A stretch of 64,000 nt of DNA from Rachycentron canadum (GCA_038496675.1 CM076653.1:15516398-15580397), one strand, 5' to 3'; shown: positions 23,980 to 35,779, numbered from the stretch's first letter. Made by a program: numbers and translations. Notes: generated from the sequence alone by a model not told the origin.

Positions 23980-24607
23980 CTTAAAGCTTAAAAAAAAAAA
24001 AAAAAAAGAGTTAAATCTTTATCGTCAAAGTAACTAAAGCTGTGAGAACGTATTGGACAAGAAATTACAATACTTCTCATTACACAGCCACAGAACTGAT
24101 GCTATGAAAATCGACCACTGTCAGTTTTTATCCCTGAATCATGAAAACCTACTGAAGTGATATCAGATCATCTTTAGGAAAAGATGTTATGTCTGCAGTA
24201 GACCTACTGGCAGTTATTGTGAGTAAGCGCTAAAAAGTCTCATATCCCATTTTAGCTTGTTTGCTATATGAACGCTAATAAATCTGGAAATGCTGCTTTC
24301 AGGATGTTTTGGTGAAGAAATTCAGACTCATCTATTCAAAAATTTTGTCAAATCTATTAATATTTTAGCTTAGTTCAGAAAAAAACTGCGCACTTGACAA
24401 GGTCAAATGTACTGCAACTGCAATAAACACTTGTATTTGTCATTAGGAGAAGCAACGAATTCAGAAACTATGCCAATTCAAATACAAATACAATGATAAG
24501 AACAAATGAAAAATTACTTGCTCCGGGAAGGCAAAACATAAAACCGTGAACTTGAAGCAAATACAGTCACAATTCAGATATTGCAGTTTATAGTATTTGT
24601 GTCAGAA

Positions 24608-24950
24608 ACATAGACTGTAAAGTGAAGTCAATGCTGAAGAGCCTTTAACCTTCATTCTCTCTAATGACCATCAGGGGGCGACTCCACTGGTTGTTAAAGA
24701 AGTCAGATTGTATTGAAGTCTATGGGAAAATGTCCCTACTTCTCCCTTGATTTATTAGCTCAGTAAATGTTTTCCTAATGAGTTTATGGTCTCAGTCTCT
24801 AGTTTCAAGTCTTCAATACAACATGATGTTCATTTTTGAAATGATGGTCCATTTAGAGGAAAATAGACCATGAAGCAGGGGATGAATTAGGGCGTGTCTA
24901 CTGTGTGATTGACAGACTGTACCACCCGATCAGGACAGAGTACAGCATAA
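24608..24950 (+). repeat. Dispersed repeat family R1, copy B
   Basis: A well-preserved copy: CATAGACTGTAAAGTGAAG, then CATTCTCTCTAATGACC, ATCAGGGGGCGACTCCACTG, GTCAGATTGTATTGAAGTCT, a TTTTCCTAATGAGTTTATGG block, then GATGAATTAGGGCGTGTCTA and ATTGACAGACTG. It is nearly identical to copy D up to about 24815 and to copy C (reverse strand) over about 24800-24945. The 3' part found in copy D is missing. Confidence 0.88.
24668..24683 (+). promoter_or_regulatory. CTCF-like motif inside R1 copy B
   Basis: CCATCAGGGGGCGACT matches the CCA--AGGGGGCG core of the CTCF consensus. The same word is kept in copy D. Confidence 0.4.
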
Positions 24951-26894
24951 ATGGTTTCATTGTGTCCCATAATGCACTGCTATTTTTCACACTAAAAAAT
25001 CCACATCATCTGAAGGACGATGAAACAGAAGGGCTACTGTTACTCCAGGAGGATTGTCAGGTCAGATTGGCAGATGATGCAAAGCATGATGGGATGATGA
25101 CCCATGTGTGGCGAGTCAGTCAGTTACATCAACCGGTAGCTGCCCAGTAGAAAAAAAGAATAAAACTAGCCTACATCAAATGTAATAATACATGCAAAAA
25201 AAAGTCTAGGCTAGAAACAGCTGTTCTGTGGTCAAATCACTTTGACAGCTCAGCAGTGAAGAAAATCTTAATCCTGAAACCAGGAGGATGACTGAAGTGT
25301 GTCGGTGGATTAGTGAGTCTTACAGAAAGTGTTTGCCATCAGTCACTGCTCTGTATGTCAGTACTTCAGCTCAAACTAATTTTAAAACCAATTCCTCCTC
25401 GCTGGAAAACAGAACCGTTCCCACACGTTGGTGAATAAAATACACCGTGTATCCCCCAGGTCCTGGGTCTGTACAGTGCCTCTGACCCCCTCTCTGACCA
25501 CACGCTGCAGGAGGGACTAACAGTGAGTTCAGAAATGCTCGGTTAACATTATAGGTGATGGAGGTCGGGACAGCTCTCAGCGGAGGTTTAACCAGCCGGC
25601 ACTATCTAGAGGAAGGTTTCCAAAGGTGAACCTCATCATCATTACCATACATATTCAACACATCGACTGTTGTGTTGTGTTCTGAAAAGAAGAGGAACAT
25701 GAACAGTCACTGACCTCGATGAAACAACACATGAACTTGAGTTTGTATCTAGAGTCTGATCTGTGGTGGGTTGAGGCAACAAAAGCACTTTTTGTGTAAG
25801 AATGTAAATGAATATGTGTTTATTCATTTATCAGATGCTTTCATCCAAAGCAGCTCACAAGAGAGAGACAACAGTGAAGCTTCAGTGCAGGAGGAGACCC
25901 CGTCCATTCAGTAACTGCCAGGGCAGAGTGTGCCTAGTGCACAGTTACTTTACTTTTCCTCAGATTTCATGTTTCACTGTTTCACCACCACCCACAATTT
26001 AGTGGGTAGTTCCTAAAGCTACAACACATTCAAAAACCTGCATTCTGCCTACTTCGAGCATATTTTACAAACTCACAAAGTGGGTACAAACAGATAGATA
26101 GACAGTTAAAAGGTTTGAGATTGAGCATTTAAGATGACCAAGAGGTCCCAACAAGCAGCTGATGTCACTATGATCTCAAACTGATCTGAAACAATGGAAC
26201 AGGACACAGGATTCATTTTGTTTTCATTTACTCGCCTAGTCTGATACATGATCTCTGAAGGACACTTCTTCTAATCATCCCACTTCAGAGAGAGCAGTAC
26301 ATATTTGTTCTCCCCACAGCCAACAAGGCCTGTTTGTGTTATCTGCACAGAGTCTGTTGTAGTGGTCAAAAGTGGTAGCATTTGGACCTCTCACAATTTT
26401 TATTTTAAGACCCGTGCTTTAAACGCTGTTCTCCTCTCTTCTGCTGTCAGCTTTCATGTCAGTGTACGTAACTGTGACCATCCTCCACACCAGCCACCTC
26501 CAGTCTTCACATCTGGCATCATCAGAGTCCTCATCACATCCAGATCCAGCGTCTCTTTTTCCCATCAACAGGACCACCACCCTGGGGTGGTCAGCATATG
26601 ACTTACAGCCTCACCCCATTTCCACATATGATGACATTATGACGGGGTCAAATCACCAAAGACTTGCACATCTCTCACTTTCCCTCTCTTGTTTTGCCCC
26701 TGTCTCTCCTGACTGGACTTCTCATCAGCCCTAACGCAAAGATATGAGAACCTGACAGGCTTGAGTCCTCCGTTACATTCACACATTCCTGGAAATGTCA
26801 TTGTCTCTTGGACAGTTAAGTACAGTGGCCCTGAGGGTCACTGTACTTAAGACAGACAGATTATACTTGTTCATGAAACTTTGTCCAGGCTCTA
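24951..26894. other. Intergenic, no gene recognised
   Basis: No exon signature. Frames at about 26305-26734 are overlapping and lack any domain. A hairpin at 26816-26850 is listed separately. Confidence 0.45.
26816..26850. repeat. Near-perfect hairpin, 16-bp stem, 3-nt loop
   Basis: TTAAGTACAGTG (26816-26827) is exactly complementary to 26839-26850. The interior GCCC/GGGT extends the stem with one G-T wobble around a TGA loop. It resembles a rho-independent terminator in shape only; in a fish genome this is more likely a palindromic remnant. Confidence 0.85.
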
Positions 26895-27227
26895 GAAGAC
26901 ACACCTTTTCTGACCTGAACCCAAGTGTCAAACCACCATGAAGGCATCCATTGGTATATTAATGAGCTGCTGTTTTGAAGCCTCCATTTTGTAATTTGGT
27001 GCCATCTTGTTTTGTTTTTTTTTTTTGATACCACAAGAATCATATTAGGAGGAGAAGGTGGATCTGACCTGCTCTGTTCTCTATCCTGATTGGGTGGTTC
27101 AGTCTGTCAATCACACAGTAGACACACCCTAATTCATCCCCTGCTTTCTGGTCTATTTTCCTCTAAATGGACCATCATTTAAAAAAATTAACATCATGTT
27201 GTATTGAAGACTTGAAACTAGAGACTG
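26895..27227 (-). repeat. Dispersed repeat family R1, copy C (reverse)
   Basis: The reverse complement reads CTCTAGTTTCAAGTCTTCAA, ATGATGGTCCATTTAGAGG, GGGGATGAATTAGGGTGTGT and ATTGACAGACTG as in copy B, then CCACCTTCTCCT and an ATGGAGGCTTCAAA segment matching the 3' half of copy D. The 5' half, with the CTCF-like word, is absent. Confidence 0.82.
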
Positions 27228-29204
27228 AACCCCTCAAAACATTGTTTGTCTGTGCTTTTTCAAAATTCCTACAAACATGTCACTAATCTAAACACGATGG
27301 TTCAGGTCAGGTTTTCTTTGGATCAGGAACAAAATTATCAGACTGAAGACAAACTGAAACTCCTACAGTGGATATTCTTTTCTAGTGTGAGTGTAATAAA
27401 ACTGTAACACTGAGACGTGAGGCAGGAATCCGTTTTTTATACACACAGCACTCCATGATTTAGTGCACACTTGGGCTGTAACATTGCATCCTGTAACGTT
27501 TCTTCCTTTTTAATGTTTAATTATAGCCAAACTAAAATAGTTTATCTTTTTCCCTTTTAACGTTAATGTCAGTCGAGTACTTGACATTTTCAGAAAGAAC
27601 ACACCGATTTTATTATTGCTATTATTATCATACAGATCATATGCTCTTTAAAAGCCTTCCACTGGGATCTGTGATGGTCTGTGCAGCAGTTGTTTTGTAT
27701 CACAGTGTTTGTGTTGCCTCACCAGGAGAGGACATAGTTTACATTGTTGAGTTGTGTGTCTGCAGTGACACCAGAGCTCTGCTGCTGCACCACCTCTGAG
27801 CTGACAGCTGTGGACTCAGGTTTCCTGGAGGCTTTTACTGATGTCAGCTGCTTATAAACAATCCCGCTGCACACACACACACTGAACATCAGTCAAACTG
27901 AAGTCGCCATTTATAAATAGTGACTGTCTGTAGCTGGACTACAGAGGATAGTGCTGCTTAGACTGTGATGCAATGTACAGTAACAAGGCAGATTCACACA
28001 GGCTTTGACCTGAAAGTTCAAACCAAACAACCATCATAGACATAAAACGTCAGTTTTAACAGAACAAAGTTAGATGACAATGAGGCACAAATCTATATGT
28101 TGTAGGTCTGACTGAAGTTAAAATGACCAAGTATTTGGACTTGAACAGCTGCACTGACTTATAGAAATGTATTAGATCAGTCTTTTCACCACTATATTTA
28201 ATGTCCAAGCAGAAAAGCAGCAGGGGTCCCACTGAATCGTTGCTTTTTCTTTTCTTTGCTGAAAGTTTTTGAGCAGCAAAAAACACCAGAAACTTCAAAA
28301 CAGCAAAATGACAAGTGGGTTTCGAATTCCACAGCCACAACACAGGCACAAAAACAATGACACTAATTGTCCTTGAGCTGGGCCTGTATTAATCAGGTTT
28401 ACATTTTCAGCATTTTTGTCATCATCACCCCTTAAGTCTTCCACATCTCTGCTTCACTGGTCTCCTGCTCTGTAAATGTCAACTTCTCAATTTAAAAAGA
28501 AAAAAAAAAATCTGACAGCTTGTCAGAAACCACTGGGACATCATTCTGACTTCACTGATCTTAAGCTGTTGGGCCAATGTTGACATATGAGTCCATTTAG
28601 ATTTTACAAGCCAATGAATCTTTGTCAAAATGTCTGATTTTCATGAAACTAAATATATTTGGTCTTCACAACTGTAAAGTGAAGTGAATCTCTCCATGGA
28701 AAGAGATCACTATGGACCAGACTTTTCCAGTGTTCTTTAAATGTTCTTAATATGTTAACTTCTTCTGCCAGAGTCTGCTCTAGTGTATGACATGCATGCA
28801 TAGTTTTCTAACTCCAAACAGTGCCTCACAGAGCACTAGATTCAGGATTGAACTGAAATTAGGGGAATCTCAATTATCATGCTACCAAAAAAAGTTTTTA
28901 CATTTTATCATTATTTATATAGTAGTTTAATTTCATTAGTTACATATTTTGTCATATTTGCACCAAATTTGCCCAGTTTTACAAATGAGTTGTCGTTCAC
29001 TCGTAGATGTTGCTTTGTGTTAACAAGGTAATCAGCAAATTGAATTCCGGTTTTCGACATTCATCATTGGCCTGTTCTTATTTGCTCATTCTCCAGGTCT
29101 GAATAGGTCAGGTCTCTTTGTTGACATTGTGATCAGGTCAAAGTGATGGATGTTTGGGTCATTTATGGTTCGTGCAGTGTTATTATTACTGACAGAAACA
29201 ACAG
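27228..29204. other. Intergenic, no gene recognised
   Basis: A 97-codon minus-strand frame at 28056-28349 is lysine/leucine-rich but matches no family I know. A-runs at 28496-28510 and AT-rich tracts are the only other features. Confidence 0.45.
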
Positions 29205-29780
29205 GAAAATCTCAGCCAGTCCAACCTGAACAAACATACAGGTCATACAGTCAAGCCTCTGATATGACCCGTGGGAGTGTCTCCTATAATATGACCCCTA
29301 CCGTGGCAGACGTGGATTGTGGTTGTCATGGTTACAATAAGAAACATGTGGACTGTACAAATACCTGTGTACCTACCTTCATAGGTATGTACATGGATAC
29401 ATACTTTCATGGTTTTTATAGTAACAGTCATGTCTTGGTAAGCTTTAGAAAAGGTGGTGACTTGGGTTGAAATAAGTTCTTCCTCGACGTTAGACGATCT
29501 TTGTTGCCTTGGTTACAATAAGAACAACGTAGTTAATTTTCAAGGATAATAGAATAAACTGTTACTCTCACATGGGAATCAAACACTGCTCTCCTGTGCC
29601 ATATCCCTGTGTTTTGTCGACCCATCCATCCATCCACCCCACCCTGCTCCTGGCGTGGACTTTGCCTATAAACTTTTCTCTTCGCTCCTGTCGTCATTAC
29701 AGCGACCACAAGATGTCGCCTAGCGACAGAACCTGACTATGAGGTCACAATAACCTGCTGACAGACGACCTTTTTCTTGC
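29205..29780 (+). repeat. Dispersed repeat family R2, copy 2
   Basis: The longer of two copies, aligning with 4040-4505. It includes an extra block at about 29310-29430 with CATGGTTACAATAAG and a CATAGG-TATGTACATGGATA segment lacking in copy 1. The 3' part shares CTCTCACATGGGAATC, GTCGACCCATCCATCC and CTTCGCTCCTGTCGTC. No coding frame is conserved between the two copies. Confidence 0.75.
29706..29722 (+). promoter_or_regulatory. CTCF-like motif inside R2 copy 2
   Basis: CCACAAGATGTCGCCTA, at the same place in the repeat as the word at 4428-4444; one base differs between copies. Confidence 0.35.
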
Positions 29781-30117
29781 AGGAGGACAGTCTCCCAAAT
29801 CAATGGGACCATTAAACTGGAACTGTTTTCATAAGTTAGAGACATCAATCAAAACACTCTGACATTTATTTTCTACAGTCATTATTTTCTCTGAGTCGCT
29901 CTTCTCCTCTCAGTCATAAAAACTAAAGCCACCTCTGTCAGACGTCAGCTTTGCTTCAACATCACTCACTGTGTTGGCTTTGATAAAGACCTGTCACCAC
30001 AGCAACACAGAGCTAATTCACTCGAGGAGAAATGTTTACCAGTGACCCCAGTTCAGAGTGTGTTTAAGTGTGTGCATTATTCCGTGTGTGTATATGCCTT
30101 GTCTTTTCTAGGGAGTT

Positions 30118-30140
30118 TGGGGGGTGGGGGGGTGGGGAGG
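30118..30140 (+). other. G-rich tract bordering the gap, G4-prone
   Basis: Runs of G separated by single T or A bases directly precede the N run; four or more tracts of three or more G fit a G-quadruplex pattern. Confidence 0.7.
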
Positions 30141-30527
30141 NNNNNNNNNNNNNNNNNNNNNNNNNNNNNNNNNNNNNNNNNNNNNNNNNNNNNNNNNNNN
30201 NNNNNNNNNNNNNNNNNNNNNNNNNNNNNNNNNNNNNNNNNNNNNNNNNNNNNNNNNNNNNNNNNNNNNNNNNNNNNNNNNNNNNNNNNNNNNNNNNNNN
30301 NNNNNNNNNNNNNNNNNNNNNNNNNNNNNNNNNNNNNNNNNNNNNNNNNNNNNNNNNNNNNNNNNNNNNNNNNNNNNNNNNNNNNNNNNNNNNNNNNNNN
30401 NNNNNNNNNNNNNNNNNNNNNNNNNNNNNNNNNNNNNNNNNNNNNNNNNNNNNNNNNNNNNNNNNNNNNNNNNNNNNNNNNNNNNNNNNNNNNNNNNNNN
30501 NNNNNNNNNNNNNNNNNNNNNNNNNNN
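30141..30527. other. Assembly gap (387 N)
   Basis: Run of 387 undetermined bases between two G-rich tracts; frames crossing it are artefacts. Confidence 0.99.
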
Positions 30528-30556
30528 GGGGGGGTGGGGAGGGGGGTGAGGGGGGT
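30528..30556 (+). other. G-rich tract after the gap, G4-prone
   Basis: G7, T, G4, A, G6, TGA, G6 in sequence: four tracts with loops of one to three bases, a textbook quadruplex pattern on the + strand. Confidence 0.75.
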
Positions 30557-31574
30557 TAAGAGAGACAGTTAATTACAGAATGCAAATTATGTTGTCAGCG
30601 CAGCCATTCAAAAAGTGTCTTCTTCTGCCTTCCTGCTTGCCTGTTCAGGCAGATTTAATAAGCATCCCTCTCAAACACTCCTGCAGGAAACCCATCTGCA
30701 TAAAAAGCAAAGTAATCTCTCTGCGATGAGTCCCGCTGTTCCAGCCACGACAACATAATTCATGCTAAGTAGAGCCATAGCTGATGAGAGATGGAGACAC
30801 ATGTTCTAACACTGTGTCGAAGTGCACGCTGGCCCCTGTTACTTTAGAAGTGAATGGAAGGGTTACAGCATCAGAGTCTTAGTCTGTTCATCAAAGCCAC
30901 CGGATGGTGGACGTTTCACCACCGCTTTTCACAAGTCATTGGCAATGTTAGGCACATCTGAGGCAGGCTTCTGGCTCTGCATCATGCAAGACATACAGTA
31001 GGCAGTGCATCAGGTTGGTGAGGAAGCACAGGCTTCATGTTTTACACAGAAACTGTTTTGTATGAAGAAGTGCTGCGCAAGAGAACACAGTTGGAACTGG
31101 TCCATCACTTGGATTGTCCAACTACAGATCTAAAGGTTGTTGCTAAAATTCATTGATAAACCTGGTCTCCAAAGGGCACTGATAAAATATCGGATTAGGA
31201 GGTCAGCCTACTAGAAGTTGGACTATTAAGGGGATTGATCTCAAAAATCAATTCAATTTCAATGTGCAAGCAATATTTGGAACATCTGCAACTACAACAA
31301 CTGCAATTCATTTGACCTTACCAATCACATAGTGTAAAAAAACAATACATTTAGGGCACTTTTGAAACTGGATTCAAATGTCCTATATCATATATCAGTG
31401 TGTTTTTTTTTTTGTTTGTTTTTTTTATTAGAAAGCAGATCTAGGTGCTATATTAAGACTGTGAAAATATAAAAGTACTAAGTCTCACAGCCTGTAATCA
31501 TAAACTTCCTTAAAGCAAACCATCAGACTGACATCAGTCACAACAAAGCAGTCAACCCACCATTCACCGTAACA
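30557..31574. other. Intergenic; candidate non-coding element 30565-30790
   Basis: About 30565-30790 is unique sequence with TTAATTACAGAATGC, the octamer ATGCAAAT at about 30580, and CATAATTCATGCTAAG, words typical of POU/homeodomain-rich enhancers. No exon was found. A T/G-rich run lies at about 31403-31427. Confidence 0.3.
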
Positions 31575-31690
31575 GGATACACCGGAAATCTGCTGTATTT
31601 CTATTTGATCACTCAGAAAACAGTCAACCAATCAGAAGAAAGGCTCAGTGTCTCTCTTCTGATTGGCTTCCCAACCTGCTGTTACTGCAG
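31575..31690 (+). repeat. Dispersed repeat family R4, copy 2
   Basis: Repeats the GGAAATCTGCTGTATTTCTA and TTTGATCACTCAGAAAACAG words of 14885-14965. It continues into an inverted pair, CCAATCAGAAG and CTTCTGATTGG, about 20 bases apart, forming a small hairpin not seen in copy 1. Confidence 0.7.
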
Positions 31691-33739
31691 CTCCAGAGAG
31701 AAGTCTGAGAGAAGAGATGTGAAACTACACTAAGATGGTTTTTGGTTCTTAAAAGCACAAATGTATCCTCCTGTGGATATCAACATTTCAGATAAAACTC
31801 TGGATTAGTAAAAATGTGGTAGCTTTAAAAACATATCACTGATGTCTTCTAATTAACTGAGGTTGTTTATATCATGTGGAAAAGTATTGGGTGTTGACAT
31901 GGTGCAGCAACTGATGCAAATGAGCAAGCAGCTGGCTCACCTAGCATTTAACAGCAGTCGCTTCCTGATGGTGGGTTTGTTGGTTTTAATGGAATACTGA
32001 AAGCCTGAAACAGTAACGGTGCCTCTATCCTTTCTGGGTTAACTCCACTGTTAAAACAAACACATGCAATGATTTGAAAGTCTGGATGAACTTATGGATG
32101 AGTTTAGAATACAGTATGTATATATAGTATGTATAAGTGCCAGGAAAAGTTCAGGAGAAAATTATAAGAAATGTACAAGAGTAAATTTTGTTTATTTATA
32201 TTTAGTTTATTAGAATAAAAAGTCTGATGGACAAAATGCCGGTTTTGCTGCTATAGTAAATATGTTTTATATTAAGCTCTACTGATCAGCCCACATGATG
32301 ATCACAACATTAGTTCCCATCATCTCTACCTCTATCCCTTCAGGCTATAATATGAAACATGGACCCAGCACCCAGTTAGCTTAGCACAAAATACCAAAGA
32401 AACAGCATCCACTTATGAGCACCCGTAAAATCGCCTGCCGCATTAATGTAAATAACACTGGCTAACTATCGAGCTTGTTTACACACTTTACTTCTTTATA
32501 CACTTTACTTTGCTACACTAACGTTAGCAAGTTCTTAGCTTTAGCTTTAAGGTAACTAAGGTAAGCTAGCTGATATCTAACACAAATGTTAGTCAGATAT
32601 TGACTGCAGCCTTAAATGACAGCATGCTAACTAATGTTCACTAATGCTAAGCTAAGTAATATCGGCCAGCTGATAGTGTGCCCTTTCATTTCCATTGTTA
32701 ACTTGTCATTTCATCACCAAAATAAAATGTCACATGTTATTAATTAATAATAGCAAATAATGAGGCTCAGTGATGAGCAGTGAGACAACAGAGGAATAGT
32801 TGTTGTAGAGACATGCCAACTCATATATAGTTTATTTTTTCATTTTAATAGACTTTAGTGTGGCTGTGGTGATAGAGTCTTTTACCTTTTTAATAATAGC
32901 TTCTACAATGGACCTTTGTTTTCACCCAGGAATTCAGGGGTTTTACCTGTTGAGTAACTGAACAAGATGAGAATCAATGTGTGCTGAAGGCCAATGAGCA
33001 GCGGTGCAAAGTTATTCACTCACACACTGTACTTAAGCACAACACTTGCTCAAGTATTTCCATATCATGTTACAACATCTCAGAGGGATAAATTGTACTT
33101 TATATTTCACTGCATTAATGTGACAGTTTAGTTTAACAAGTAAGATGCTGTAAGAACTGTAACATACACCCACAATGTGCTGGCTTCCCTTTTGTCCTGA
33201 AGAAAAAGTCGACCCCCTCCTGATTGTCACTGTAAAATTCTTACTTTCCTGAGTCACTTGTGCAGTGTGACAGATCTCGAGTAGCCTCCCTTAAATAGCC
33301 TGACCCTTATACTGAAATAGCATTTCACTTCATTTCATAATGCATGAATTCCTTAATCACAGCACTGTGGGGAATGTGGGCATGCTCTGATGAAAGACTT
33401 GAGGCTGAATCCTGTCAGTTACGACAAAACAGAGTGATTAAGTAGACTGAGACACCTCAAATTGTAGTTTTATACAGTGAGTTGATGTTTGAACATCTGT
33501 TTTAATTCAAAAGGCCCATCATTTTTCAGATTGAGTCAGCATAGATCTTTTTTTTTTTTTTTTTTTTTTTAACTTGTAAATTTGGTCTTCATCTTGCAGT
33601 GCTGCTGCTGGCCCAGATGCTTCAGTATGCATAAGCTCCACTCCTCACCTCTTAAATCTCCACAGAGCTCTGGAGAGTTTACAACAAAACAGATAACACT
33701 TTAAGAGTGAGGTTGCAGGCTTCCAACCCCCCCACCATC
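31691..33739. other. Intergenic; GCTA/TAGC-rich patch and poly-T
   Basis: About 32440-32670 is enriched in GCTAAC/GTTAGC-type words, a composition I associate with fish dispersed repeats. A T-run lies at about 33548-33570. No exon signature. Confidence 0.4.
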
Positions 33740-34200
33740 AACCGCCCTCCCTGCACGTTATCTTAATTGTACAAGACAGGCAGCCTCAAACTACAGAGGA
33801 ATCAAAAGAGATCAACACGTTCAATTTAAACTCCAAGACCATGCAGGCAAATAGGAATCTCTAATTACTTATGCTAATACGGTGATGACAGAGAGGCAAG
33901 GAAGTGGGGAGGGGGGGGATGATGGGAAGGCTACATTTGGTGTATCACTCAGGGTGTGCTCTAATTAAAAACAGAATTAATCTTTTGGACATACAGGCTC
34001 GAGAAGAGGCAGACCTCTCTCTCACAGTGCGTCCCCAGTGAGGAGCAGAAGCCACTGAGAGGTAATTACTGTTATCTGCTGGCTGTTTTATTAACATGTG
34101 TCCTCAAAGAATGGAAGAGTTTAACTTAGCCCCTGCTCTGACTGATGCCATGCTCGATAGACCGGCGCAGAAAATTATTACAAAGTGGGGAAAATGAGCG
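33740..34200. other. Candidate conserved non-coding element
   Basis: Unique sequence dense in homeodomain/POU-like words: TATCTTAATTGTAC, CTAATTACTTATGCTAAT, CTCTAATTAAAAACAG, GAGGTAATTACTG, AAATTATTAC. There is no coding potential or repeat similarity in the window. Conservation has not been tested. Confidence 0.3.
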
Positions 34201-34369
34201 GAAAGTGGTCCTTTTGCTTATTTGTTTGTTTTTGTTGTGTGACACAACACTCCCACTGTTTAAAGGACCATTGTATAGGATTTAGCAGCATTTAGAGGTT
34301 AGGTCGCAAACTGGCACCAAATAAATATCCTTCTCTTGCATGTAATGTTAAACACGGTAGGGGACCAAA

Positions 34370-34868
34370 GACTGTAGTGGACAATGGCTGAAGAGTGAAG
34401 CCAACGCCGAAGAGCCTTAAACCTTCATTCTCTCTAATGACCATCAGGGGGCGACTCCACTGGTTGTTAAAGGAGTCAGATTGTATTGAAGTCTATGGGA
34501 AAATGTCCCTACTTCTCCCTTGATTTATTAGCTCAGTAAATGTTTTCCTAATGAGTTTATGGTCTCAGTCTCTAGTTTCAAGTCTTTTTAAACGATGGTC
34601 CCATTTCGAGGAAAATAGAAGATAAAGCAGAGTATGCATTGGGGCTGGTGATTGACAGACTGCGCCAGGAACGGCAGCACAAAGCAGGTCAGCTCCGCCC
34701 CTCACTCCTCCTCAGCTCCACCTTCTCCTGCAAATATGGTTTCTTCTGGTTTAAAGAAAACCAAGATGGTGATGGCCACATGAGAAACTTGAGGCTTCCA
34801 AAGCTCACAAATCAATGGGTGATGTCATGGTGGGTTGCCACTTCCTGATTCTTACTTTCAGGTCATAA
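34370..34868 (+). repeat. Dispersed repeat family R1, copy D (longest)
   Basis: The most complete copy. It runs from ACTGTAGTGGACAATGGC through GAAGAGCCTTAAACCTTCAT, the CTCF-like segment, TTTTCCTAATGAGTTTATGG and GATTGACAGACTG to CTCAGCTCCACCTTCTCCTG and GATGTCATGGTGGGTTGCC. The 3' half (34690-34850) matches copy C in reverse. I see no open frame shared by copies and no obvious terminal inverted repeats. Confidence 0.85.
34441..34456 (+). promoter_or_regulatory. CTCF-like motif inside R1 copy D
   Basis: CCATCAGGGGGCGACT, identical to the word in copy B. Confidence 0.4.
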
Positions 34869-35779
34869 TACACTAATGACAACATTAGTGTGACAATTAT
34901 AAATATTATATTCCAGTTCTGCCAATCATACACACCGGTCTTTTAAATTTTCTCTGGAGAGTGATATTTCCTCAAATAAATGGATAGAGTTGGAGAAGAT
35001 GGGAAAAAGAAACCGGACGGGAGGAGGGAAAGAGGTGCAGAGTGGGACGGAGAGATAGATCAACAAAAAGATTTTGCTGCCTTAGCGGTGAGCAGAATGA
35101 GAGAGAGAGAAGCTCAGAGAAAGCACACATGCCGACAGCTGGTAATTACACGCCAATCATCTGCCCACAGGCCAGTGCAAGGATTAACTAAGCGAAGAAA
35201 TGGTGGGAGAAATTCAATTAAAAAACAAATTAATAAGCAGGCAGTTTTTTTTCCTCTGGCCACAGGGGCACAGGGGCAGGATCAGGCCTCTGGTCAGTCA
35301 CTGGGAAGGAGATGGTGGTGGGGGTAGGATTCATGGTGTTAAATCTGGGGACACATAAGGGACTACGATGATAGGACATGATGATAGCCCAACGTATGCA
35401 TATTTTAAATACACATAATTACTCTCAGGTGAAGAATTTTCTTTTCACCGTCTGTTTGGAGAGCAGGGCAGCACAAAGGAAGCAGACAGGGTTCAAAGGA
35501 ACAGACATACCATTGTGACGAGTATACGCTACAATTATACATCTGCTCCCACGTCCCCACATTCTCTTTAACCTTCCCACATTCATATTATATATTAAAC
35601 CTGACAGGAGATTACACGATGTGACATTCACTGCTGCAACATTTAGCTTTTCTCTGTTAACTGGAGTTTGTACAATGTGTATCACCCAAGCTATTACATT
35701 TGAAAGCATCCTTCATTTGCAGCTATTAAACTATGATTACATTTTAAACATGAACGCAAACTGAATCAACTTTCTGGGA
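34869..35779. other. Intergenic, no gene recognised
   Basis: About 35060-35240 is unique and has TGGTAATTACACGCCAATCA and AATTCAATTAAAAAAC words; it may be regulatory. A 115-codon frame at 34980-35327 is purine-rich and low in complexity, without domain. Confidence 0.4.

Larger units (their letters stand above)
22461..24607. other. Intergenic; possible old LTR-like debris
   Basis: Contains an A-run (about 22605-22625), another at about 23991-24007, and two inverted repeats listed separately. The C/T-rich patches at about 22905-23100 and 23390-23830, with frames on both strands, recall degraded LTR-retrotransposon sequence, but no diagnostic domain is readable. Confidence 0.4.

Noticed and set aside
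26816..26850. Rho-independent terminator
   Set aside because: Shape is similar but there is no bacterial gene context and no U-tract.
28056..28349. 97-codon minus-strand frame
   Set aside because: No recognised domain, no exon borders, no repeat partner in the window.
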